Below the pieces are notes generated by a model. That model saw only the letters and a list, made by a program, of their open reading frames with translations, had not been told where the DNA came from and did not search any database. The translations under genes and the position numbers were made by a program. A stretch of 64,000 bases of DNA from Phenylobacterium hankyongense (GTDB lineage Bacteria; Pseudomonadota; Alphaproteobacteria; Caulobacterales; Caulobacteraceae), in contig NZ_QFYP01000001.1 in assembly GCF_003254505.1 (NCBI RefSeq), positions 728,001 through 792,000 on the forward strand, given 5' to 3'. Shown piece after piece: positions 9,810 through 16,711 of this stretch. The first letter of the stretch is position 1; each line of letters begins with the position of its first letter.

Positions 9810-10858
9810 TCCGCGAACTCCAGCACCGCCTGCAACAGGCCCGGCTCACCCTTGTCGAGGCGCTCGAACAGGGCCGGCGCGGCCTCGAAGGCGGCCGTGT
9901 GGGTGATCAGCGGGGTCAGCGACAGCACGCCCTCGTGCTGCAGTTCCACGGCGGTCCGCCAGAGCCGGGGCTTGGACCAGCGGTAGCTGGCCTCCGGGGC
10001 GACGCCGGAGATCTGCGAGCAGACCAGCTGGACGCGGTTGTGGTGGAACTCCTCGCCGAGCCGCAGCCCCGGGACCTCGCCCTGGAAGAAGCCCATGGCC
10101 ACCACCCGCGCGGAATAGGCCACCGCCCGGATCGCCTCGGCGAGCGCGGGGGGCGCGCCCGACACCTCGATGCAGACGTCGGCGCCGCGCCCCTGCGTGG
10201 CGGCCTTGATGGCCTCGGCGGCGCTGCCTGCCGTCGGGTCCAGGGCCTCGGCCGCGCCGTGCGCCAGGGCGATGGCGCGGCGATGCGGATCGGGATCGAC
10301 GGCGATCACCCGCGCGCCCGACGCCCGCGCCGCCTGGACCACGATCTGGCCCGGCACGCCGAGGCCGAACACCGCCACCACGTCGCCGATGCGGATCTGG
10401 GCGTCGTGCACCCCGTTCAGCGCCACCGCGCCGATATGGGAGAAGACGCCGATGCGGGGATCGGCGCCTTCGGGCATCCGCCGGTCGCGCGCATAGTCCG
10501 CGGTCGCCAGGTGGTGGGTCCGGTGGCCCCAGGTCCCGAAGATCCGGTCGCCGACCGCCAGGTCGTCGACGCCGGCGCCCACCTCGACGATCTCCCCCAC
10601 CTCCTCGTAGCCGAGGTTGCGCACGGGATATGGCCAGCTGGGCGCCTCGGCGGCCAGGAACAGGCGGGAGGGCTCGTCGAACCGCCGGTGCATGAAGGGA
10701 TTGGTGCCGCGGAACTGGGAGAGCTCGGTGCCGGCGCTCACTCCCGAGAACAGGGTGCGGACGCGCACTTCGCCGGGGCCCGGCGGCGCGACCTCAAGAG
10801 GGTCGAAGGCCAGCTCGCGCGGCGCTTTCAGGAACAGGGCGGAGGGGGACTGGGTCAT
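9806..10858 (-). CDS. MDR-superfamily dehydrogenase lacking zinc ligands (BchC/sugar-DH-like)
   Basis: A 350-aa medium-chain dehydrogenase/reductase. The GroES-like half starts near residue 20 and the Rossmann half has VAVFGLGVPGQIVVQ (about 163-177). The usual catalytic-zinc cysteine position reads FSGVSAGTE (Ser38 instead of Cys) and the usual GHE reads GYE (Tyr84 instead of His). The four-Cys structural zinc loop is also missing. It resembles the zinc-independent branch that includes BchC-like proteins. It is coupled by ATGA overlaps to the MFS gene upstream and the Gfo/Idh/MocA gene downstream, suggesting the two dehydrogenases act in sequence. Confidence 0.85.
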   Translation of the reverse strand: MTQSPSALFLKAPRELAFDPLEVAPPGPGEVRVRTLFSGVSAGTELSQFRGTNPFMHRRFDEPSRLFLAAEAPSWPYPVRNLGYEEVGEIVEVGAGVDDLAVGDRIFGTWGHRTHHLATADYARDRRMPEGADPRIGVFSHIGAVALNGVHDAQIRIGDVVAVFGLGVPGQIVVQAARASGARVIAVDPDPHRRAIALAHGAAEALDPTAGSAAEAIKAATQGRGADVCIEVSGAPPALAEAIRAVAYSARVVAMGFFQGEVPGLRLGEEFHHNRVQLVCSQISGVAPEASYRWSKPRLWRTAVELQHEGVLSLTPLITHTAAFEAAPALFERLDKGEPGLLQAVLEFAE

Positions 10859-12114
10859 GCGGCGGCGGCCAGTTCAGCGTTGACGATGGAGCGACGGGTC
10901 AGGCCGCGGGTGGCGAGCAGCAGGATCACCGCCAGCAGGTAGAGGCCCGAGGCCGAGGTCATGGCCGCGGCCATGCCCAGCACCTCCCCCATCCGGGCCA
11001 CGAACAGCGGCGCGAGCCCCGCGCCCACGAACCCGGTCATGGTCATCAGCCCGACGGCGGTGGCGCGGGCCTGCGGCGGCACCACGTCGTGCATGGCGGC
11101 ATAGATGCAGCCGTCGAACAGCCCCTTGCCGGCGCTGGAGGCCAGCAGCACCAGGCCCACCATCATGGCGGAGTTGGCGACCAGCAGCGGCAGCAGCAGC
11201 ACCGCCGCCAGCGCCAGTCCGATGGCCAGGGTGTAGAACCGCCCGATCCGGCTGCGCGCGGCGAGCGTGTCCGCCAGGATCCCGCCCAGCGGCACGAAGA
11301 CGAAGCCGGCGATGTTGATGGTCGCCGAGCCCCAGAGCGCCGACTGCGCGAGGTTGATGCCCAGCAGGTCGTGGACGAAGGTCGGGGCCCACACCGTCAC
11401 CCCGTTCGAGGCGGCGTTGGCCAGGAAGAACACCCCGCACAGCACCAGCGCCGGGCGGATGGCGAGCACGGTCCGCAGCGGCTTGACCTCGGTGACGTGG
11501 GCCTGCTGCGCCTGCCGGCTCGGCGAGTCGCGCAGGAACCGCCACAGCAGCAGCGCCACCACGAACCCGGCGGCGGCGAAGATCAGGAACGGCGCGCGCC
11601 AGCCCATCCGGTCGGCGATCATGCCGGCCGCCAGCGAGCCCAGGCCGGCGCCGGCGAAGACGCCGGTCTGGTGGATCGACAGCGCCCGGCCGCGGGTGCG
11701 GTTCGGGTGCCAGTCGCTGATCAGCGCGGTGGCGCTCGGATAGTAGGTGGCCTCCCCGACCGACACGAGGGCGCGTACGCCGATCAGCATGGCGAAGCCG
11801 GTGGAGAACGACACCAGCCCGGTCGCCAGGCTCCAGAAGATGATGCCGCCGAGGATCACCTGGCTTCGCGGGACCCGGTCGCCCAGCAGGCTGGTGAGGA
11901 AGGCCGCCCCGGCATAGACCCAGAAGAACACCGAGGTGACCAGGGCCAGGCCCGTGGGGGTGAGATGGAACTCGTCGCGGATCTGCGGCATCACCGCGAC
12001 GAGGATCGAGCGGTCCGCGGAATTCAGCAGCGCGCAGAGCCAGAGCAGGCCGATGACGATCCACGGGTAGGCCGCCGAATACGCGCGGACGGACGGCGAC
12101 GTGGTGGCGGTCAT
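10855..12114 (-). CDS. MFS transporter, 12 TM, sugar-acid/phthalate-type
   Basis: A 419-aa major facilitator. It begins with a short cytoplasmic tail and the first helix WIVIGLLWLCALLNSADRS, with the loop motif LLGDRVPRSQVILGG and the helix-5 region SIHQTGVFAGAGLGS. The pattern (LNSADRSIL near residue 35) is that of the ACS/ExuT-like group that imports hexuronates and other organic anions. The start at 12114 is set by an ATGA overlap with the tannase gene; its stop overlaps the MDR start. It is the only inner-membrane importer of this operon. Confidence 0.88.
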   Translation of the reverse strand: MTATTSPSVRAYSAAYPWIVIGLLWLCALLNSADRSILVAVMPQIRDEFHLTPTGLALVTSVFFWVYAGAAFLTSLLGDRVPRSQVILGGIIFWSLATGLVSFSTGFAMLIGVRALVSVGEATYYPSATALISDWHPNRTRGRALSIHQTGVFAGAGLGSLAAGMIADRMGWRAPFLIFAAAGFVVALLLWRFLRDSPSRQAQQAHVTEVKPLRTVLAIRPALVLCGVFFLANAASNGVTVWAPTFVHDLLGINLAQSALWGSATINIAGFVFVPLGGILADTLAARSRIGRFYTLAIGLALAAVLLLPLLVANSAMMVGLVLLASSAGKGLFDGCIYAAMHDVVPPQARATAVGLMTMTGFVGAGLAPLFVARMGEVLGMAAAMTSASGLYLLAVILLLATRGLTRRSIVNAELAAAA

Positions 12115-13541
12115 GCTGCGTCCTGTGGTTTGCGGCCGCCGGCGGGCGGCGATCGGCGGGTGGGGTAGGCCTTGACCGTCCGGGTGGCGGCGACGCCCTT
12201 GGAGGGATCGTCGTCCACATATTTGACCGCGGTGATCCGTTCGGGCGCTCGGCCCTCCTCGACCCAGCGCTCCAAGGCCAGGCGGACGTCGTGCCGGGCG
12301 TCGGGCCGCAGCGCCGGGGCGACCGGGGCCTGGCCGAAGGCGTTCGGCTCGAGCCCGCCCTGGCAGTGGAGCATGCCGCCGATCACGAACAGGCGCGCGA
12401 AATCCTGCCGGCCCAGCCGCTGGTAGTAATCGATCACTGCGCGCGGCGAGATCACCGGATCGGCCCCGCCGACATAGATCACCAGCTTTCCGCCGCGCCT
12501 CCGGAAGCGGCCAAGGTCGGTGTTGGTGGCGTCGAGCACCGGGGAGAGCTTGCGGGCGCGCGCGAGGTCCTCGGGCGTCAGGTCCTCGACCCGCCAGTCC
12601 GGCCGGCCGAGCACGACGGCGCCGAAGAACTGTTCGGCGAAGGTGAGCTGCGACTGGGCCTGGCGGTCCGGGTTGACGATCCACTGGTCCCACCCGCCGG
12701 GGACGGCCGCGGTCGTCGCGCTGAAGTCGCGCAGGATCAGCCGCAGCGCCCGCATCTGGGCCGCCGTGAGGCAGGCGTCGGTCTCCGGCCCCGCGCAGCC
12801 CAGCCGCTCCGGATCGAAGGCGCAGCCGCCGCCGTCGTGACACGCCGCCGTCGCCGCCTTCTGGATCGCCGGCAGCTTGGCCGCCGGGATCATGGCGCCC
12901 GGCGTGCTGCGGAGCGCATGCTGGATCCTGGCGAAGCTGGACAGCTGGTCGGTCCAGCGCAGCGCCGGCGATCCAGCCAGGATCCCGTCCCAGTCCTCCG
13001 GATAGCGCTGCGCCGCCATCAGCGCCTGGCGCCCGCCGTTGGAGCAGCCGATGAAATAGCTGTGGCGGGGGGTGGCGCCATAGAAGGCCGCCACCAGCGC
13101 CTTGGCGGCGACCGCGGAGACCTTCAGCGAGCGGTAGCCGTAGTCGATCACCCTTTCCGACGCCCCCAGGGCCCAGCGGGCGTCGAAGCCGTCGGCGCCC
13201 TTGTGGCCGGTGTCGGTGACCGCCACCGCGTTGCCGCGGCGCACCTCGGCGGCCATGCCGGCGTCGGGAAAGGTCCCGGCGAACCCGCCGGTCCCCAGCT
13301 GCACATAGCGCCCGGTCCAGCCCTTCAGCGGCAGCCAGACCTCGGCGCCGATCCGCGAGGCCGCGGTCGGCCGCGATTCCAACACCACGCGACAGAAGGC
13401 CGGCGCGTCCGCCCGGCCGGTCACGGCCGCCGCGGAGAGCACCTGGGCGCCGCTCACCGCCCGCTGGGCCAGCGCCGTACAGTCCGCCGGCGCCGCCCCC
13501 CCGGCCATGACGGCCGCCAGGAGCGCACCGGCGATCACCAT
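12111..13541 (-). CDS. Secreted tannase/feruloyl esterase
   Basis: A 476-aa alpha/beta hydrolase that would cleave galloyl or feruloyl esters from sugars. It has a signal peptide (MVIAGALLAAVMAGGAAPA). The family CS-D-HC signature is complete: Cys166-Ser167 in GCSNGG, Asp361 in GGADPVISP and His392-Cys393 in LHCQGG. Length fits bacterial members (about 480-550). The ATG overlaps the PhyH stop (TGATG) and the stop overlaps the MFS start (ATGA). Export to the periplasm suggests de-esterification before the product enters through the MFS protein. Confidence 0.9.
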   Translation of the reverse strand: MVIAGALLAAVMAGGAAPADCTALAQRAVSGAQVLSAAAVTGRADAPAFCRVVLESRPTAASRIGAEVWLPLKGWTGRYVQLGTGGFAGTFPDAGMAAEVRRGNAVAVTDTGHKGADGFDARWALGASERVIDYGYRSLKVSAVAAKALVAAFYGATPRHSYFIGCSNGGRQALMAAQRYPEDWDGILAGSPALRWTDQLSSFARIQHALRSTPGAMIPAAKLPAIQKAATAACHDGGGCAFDPERLGCAGPETDACLTAAQMRALRLILRDFSATTAAVPGGWDQWIVNPDRQAQSQLTFAEQFFGAVVLGRPDWRVEDLTPEDLARARKLSPVLDATNTDLGRFRRRGGKLVIYVGGADPVISPRAVIDYYQRLGRQDFARLFVIGGMLHCQGGLEPNAFGQAPVAPALRPDARHDVRLALERWVEEGRAPERITAVKYVDDDPSKGVAATRTVKAYPTRRSPPAGGRKPQDAA

Positions 13542-14299
13542 CAGGCGCTCTTCGCCCAGGCGAACTCGAAGGCGCCGTGGGTGGGATCGACGCCGGCCAG
13601 CATCATGCCCTGGCCGCGGGAGCCGTGCTTCTCCACCAGCGGCCGATCGGCCGGGTCGCGCATCTGCACCAGGATGGTCGTGCGCGCCTCCTGCGAGCGG
13701 TTCACGCCTGAGCCGTGCACCAGCAGGTAGGACATGAAGATCGCGTCGCCCGCCTTGGCCGGCAGCGGCAGCGCCGCCTCGAGCGGGAACTGCGGCAGGT
13801 GGTGGTCCTCGCCGACCGGCTCCAGCGGGCCGAGCTTGTGGCTCCCCGGCGCCACGCGCAGGCATCCCTTGTCGTCCGGCGCGTCGTCGAAATGGATGAT
13901 CGCCGCAATCATCGAATTCCCCTCGTGCGGAAAGTACGGATAGTCCTGGTGCATGGGGAAGGGCGAGCCCTTCTCCGGCGGCTTGATGAACATCTTGGTG
14001 TGGTGGAGCTGCACGTTGGGGCCGATGAGGCTCGTCGCCACCCCGGTCAGCCGTTCGTCCACCAGCAACCGCGTGAAGGCCGCCGACTGGAACTGCACGT
14101 CGTGGCAGTGGGTGAGCCGCATGCCCTGGTCGCGCACGCTGGCCCAGGTGGCGTCGTTCTCGCCGATCCGCTCGACCAGGCTGTGGCACTCGGCGCGGTA
14201 GGCCGCGGCCTCCTGCGGCGTCAGCAGGCCGCGGATGTGGATATAGCCGTTCTCCTGGTAGAAACTCCGCTGCTCGTCGGTCAGGCCGTTGGCGGTCAT
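13541..14299 (-). CDS. Phytanoyl-CoA dioxygenase (PhyH) family oxygenase
   Basis: A 252-aa Fe(II)/2-oxoglutarate oxygenase. The iron facial triad is visible as His117 and Asp119 (MHQDY) and His195 (LVHGSG), with Arg206 placed to bind 2-oxoglutarate. PhyH relatives in bacteria hydroxylate small molecules and are not restricted to phytanoyl-CoA. First gene of the minus-strand operon, divergent from the AraC gene. I prefer the ATG at 14299 because GGAG lies 8 bases upstream; an ATG at 14311 would add four residues. The substrate is unknown; the context suggests a plant phenolic or sugar derivative. Confidence 0.85.
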   Translation of the reverse strand: MTANGLTDEQRSFYQENGYIHIRGLLTPQEAAAYRAECHSLVERIGENDATWASVRDQGMRLTHCHDVQFQSAAFTRLLVDERLTGVATSLIGPNVQLHHTKMFIKPPEKGSPFPMHQDYPYFPHEGNSMIAAIIHFDDAPDDKGCLRVAPGSHKLGPLEPVGEDHHLPQFPLEAALPLPAKAGDAIFMSYLLVHGSGVNRSQEARTTILVQMRDPADRPLVEKHGSRGQGMMLAGVDPTHGAFEFAWAKSA

Positions 14300-14327
14300 C
14301 GCTCGCTCCATCGTCGCTTTCCCGGCC

Positions 14328-14355
14328 AGAATAAGCCGGGCATGCTGAGCAGCAA
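14328..14355 (-). promoter_or_regulatory. Putative promoter of the PhyH operon
   Basis: On the minus strand TTGCTG (14355-14350) and TATTCT (14333-14328) are 16 bases apart, a reasonable sigma-70-type pair, about 29 bases before the PhyH start codon. The -35 hexamer directly abuts the -35 of the divergent araC promoter, so one bound AraC dimer could affect both directions. Assignment is by pattern only. Confidence 0.45.
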
Positions 14356-14384
14356 TTGGAGATCAGGTCCATTATTGGTATAAA
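14356..14384 (+). promoter_or_regulatory. Putative promoter of araC, predicting a leaderless mRNA
   Basis: TTGGAG (14356-14361) and TATAAA (14379-14384) are separated by exactly 17 bases. Transcription would then start about 7 bases after the -10 box, that is at or within a base or two of the ATG at 14392. No Shine-Dalgarno precedes this ATG, which agrees with leaderless translation. Confidence 0.55.
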
Positions 14385-14391
14385 TTCAACC

Positions 14392-15189
14392 ATGGACGCC
14401 CACCTGCCCTGGCCCGCCACCACGCCGCCGCGCCTGAAGCTCGCCAGCCAGTTTCCGCTCGCCGACAAGGGCTTCGGCACGCGCTACCTCGGTCCCACCC
14501 ACGCCCTGCACCTGCACGGCTACGCGGGCCGGATGCAGCTCGGCGCGGCCGAGTTCGAGCTGCAGCCGGGCGACCTGACGCTCAGTCCGGCCGGGGTGGC
14601 CAGCGCCTATGACCTGCCGGAACCGGGCCGCCACTGGTGCGTGCATTTCCATCCGGCGGAAGGCGCCGCGCCCACGGTCGCCCTGCCGCTGCACCTGCGG
14701 CTCGGCCCGGCCGCCGCCTACGTGGCCGAGCGGCTCTCGGCGATCAGCCGCCTGCAGGCCCGCGCCCCGGATGTCCTGGCGCAGGCCTCGGCCGCGGTGT
14801 CCTTCCAGGAGCTTCTGCTCTGGTGCGCGGCCCGCGCGCAGGACGAGGGCGATCCCGCCGACGCCGTGGCCGACCGGGTGAGCGCCATCGTCGACGCCCG
14901 CTTCGCCGAGCCCCTCACGGCCGCGCGGCTGGCGCGCGAGGTGGGACGTTCGCAGCATTACGTGGCGCGGGCGTTCCGGCGCCGCTTCGGGATGACCGTG
15001 CCCAGCTACAGCCTGCGCCGGCGCATGGCGCACGCGCACTACCTGCTGGAGTCGACCGAGCTCCCCGTGGGCGTGGTCGCCCAGCGGGTCGGCATCGACG
15101 ATCCGCACTATTTCAACAAGCTGGTCCGCCGCTTCCTGGGCGACAGCCCGACGGTCCTGCGGCGACGCGCCGCCGCGAAATCCTGGTAG
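14392..15189 (+). CDS. AraC family transcriptional regulator
   Basis: A 265-aa regulator with an N-terminal cupin-like sensing domain (residues ~35-110; LHLHGYAGRMQLG and LQPGDLTLSPAG) and a C-terminal double helix-turn-helix (about 170-262). The second HTH reads VAQRVGIDDPHYFNKLVRRFLGD with the usual P-hYF-x-K/R-F signature. The ATG at 14392 is preferred over an in-frame TTG at 14356 because the latter falls in the -35 box. It is divergent from the PhyH-GH36 operon and lies just upstream of the GH28 gene; it probably activates one or both in response to a sugar. Confidence 0.92.
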   Translation: MDAHLPWPATTPPRLKLASQFPLADKGFGTRYLGPTHALHLHGYAGRMQLGAAEFELQPGDLTLSPAGVASAYDLPEPGRHWCVHFHPAEGAAPTVALPLHLRLGPAAAYVAERLSAISRLQARAPDVLAQASAAVSFQELLLWCAARAQDEGDPADAVADRVSAIVDARFAEPLTAARLAREVGRSQHYVARAFRRRFGMTVPSYSLRRRMAHAHYLLESTELPVGVVAQRVGIDDPHYFNKLVRRFLGDSPTVLRRRAAAKSW

Positions 15190-15207
15190 ACGGAGAACCG
15201 ATAGCCC

Positions 15208-16620
15208 ATGCACGCCCTCGAAGCCGCCAGCCTCGCCGTGCTCGGACTCCTGCTGATCGTCCCGCCCGCGGCCGCGGCGCCGCCGCCGCGTGACGGCCTG
15301 TGCAACGCGCTCGCCTATGGCGCTCGCGGCGACGGCAAGACCTTGGACACCCGCGCCATCCAGAAGGCCGTCGACGTCTGTGCCGGCCACGGGGGCGGCG
15401 TGGTGGTGCTGCCGCAGGGCGTGTTTCTGAGCGGGACCATCGTGCTGCGCGACCGCATCACGTTGCGCATCATGCCGGGCGCCGTCCTGGCGGCCAGCCC
15501 GCGCATCGAGGACTTCCGCCCCTTCCCGCCCGAGGACGTGGCGAAGATCGCCATCGATGGCTCGACGCAGAACAAGGGCAACGGCCCCTACCACCTGATC
15601 CATGTCGAGGGCGCGCACGACGTGGCGATCGACGGCGGGGGCGAGATCCGCGGCAATGGCGCGGCCTACTGGGATCGGGCGGCCGACGGCGCCCTGGTCT
15701 CGCGCCGGCCCCGGCCGACGCCGCTGATCGAGACGGTGGCCTCGCGGGGGGTCCGCATCGAGAATGTGACCATCACCGGCGCCGCGGGCTGGACCGTCCA
15801 TCCCCTGGAGTCCGACGGCGTCGTCATCCGCGACGTGCGGATCTTCAACGATCCGCTGGGCCCAAACACCGACGGGATCGACATCGACTCCAGCCGCAAC
15901 GTCATCGTCTCCGACGTGCATGTGGAGGCCGGCGACGACTGCGTGGTGCTGAAGACCACCGGCCGTCGCGGCGGCAAGGTCGCGGCGACCGAGAACGTGC
16001 TGGTGAGCAACCTGGTCTGCTCCTCCGACGACCAGGGCTTCAAGATCGGCACCGAGAGCCTGGGGGATTTCCGCAACATCACCCTCAACGGCGCGACCAT
16101 CTTCCAGGCGCCCGGTTTCTACCGGCCACCGACCACGGGGATCGCCATGTCCATGGTCGACGGGGCGAGCTTCGAGAACGTGATCGTCTCCAATGTGGTG
16201 ATCCGCGACGCCCACACCCCGCTGTTCTTGCGGCTGGGCAACCGCGGCCGCGGCCAGCCGGTCCCGGTCGCCGGCCGATTGAGGCACGTGATCTTCTCCA
16301 ACATTGTCGCCACCGGCGGCGACCTCGCGTCCTCGATCACCGGGCTGCGCGACCATCCGGTGGAGGACGTGACCCTCAGCGACATCAGCATCACGATGAA
16401 GGGCGGGGAGCGGTCGGCACCGGCCGGTCCGCCGCCGCCGGAGGCCGACGGCGCTTATCCCCACGCTCCGATGTTCGGTCCGCTGCCGGCGCATGGTCTC
16501 TACGTCCGTCACGTCCGCGGCCTCACCCTGCGGAACGTCCGGCTGATGACCGAAGAGCCGGACGCGCGGCCGTCCCTGGTGACGGAGGACGTGGAGCGCG
16601 CCGACAATCCCACGCGGTGA
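15208..16620 (+). CDS. GH28 family pectin hydrolase (polygalacturonase-like)
   Basis: A 470-aa right-handed beta-helix enzyme with a signal peptide (residues 1-24), so periplasmic or exported. It should cleave alpha-galacturonide or rhamnogalacturonan linkages by inversion. The general GH28 motifs NTDGID (220-225) and GDDCVVLK (242-249) supply the three catalytic aspartates. The usual GHG motif is DQG (275-277) and is followed by KIGTES, a variant seen in exo-acting or rhamnogalacturonan-active branches. It lies 18 bases after araC and is probably regulated with it. Confidence 0.88.
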   Translation: MHALEAASLAVLGLLLIVPPAAAAPPPRDGLCNALAYGARGDGKTLDTRAIQKAVDVCAGHGGGVVVLPQGVFLSGTIVLRDRITLRIMPGAVLAASPRIEDFRPFPPEDVAKIAIDGSTQNKGNGPYHLIHVEGAHDVAIDGGGEIRGNGAAYWDRAADGALVSRRPRPTPLIETVASRGVRIENVTITGAAGWTVHPLESDGVVIRDVRIFNDPLGPNTDGIDIDSSRNVIVSDVHVEAGDDCVVLKTTGRRGGKVAATENVLVSNLVCSSDDQGFKIGTESLGDFRNITLNGATIFQAPGFYRPPTTGIAMSMVDGASFENVIVSNVVIRDAHTPLFLRLGNRGRGQPVPVAGRLRHVIFSNIVATGGDLASSITGLRDHPVEDVTLSDISITMKGGERSAPAGPPPPEADGAYPHAPMFGPLPAHGLYVRHVRGLTLRNVRLMTEEPDARPSLVTEDVERADNPTR

Positions 16621-16672
16621 GCCTCGGTTCTAAGGCGCGCGGTGCGGAGCGCCGGATACAGCGGTTCGCAGG

Positions 16673-16696
16673 CCCCGGCCGCCGCACCGGCCGGGG
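16673..16696. terminator. GC-rich hairpin between convergent genes
   Basis: An 8-bp perfect stem, CCCCGGCC (16673-16680) with GGCCGGGG (16689-16696), and an 8-base loop lies between the GH28 gene and the convergent TonB receptor. No T-run follows on either strand, so it is at best a weak or factor-assisted bidirectional terminator. Confidence 0.35.
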
Positions 16697-16711
16697 TGGA
16701 CGGGAGGTCCG

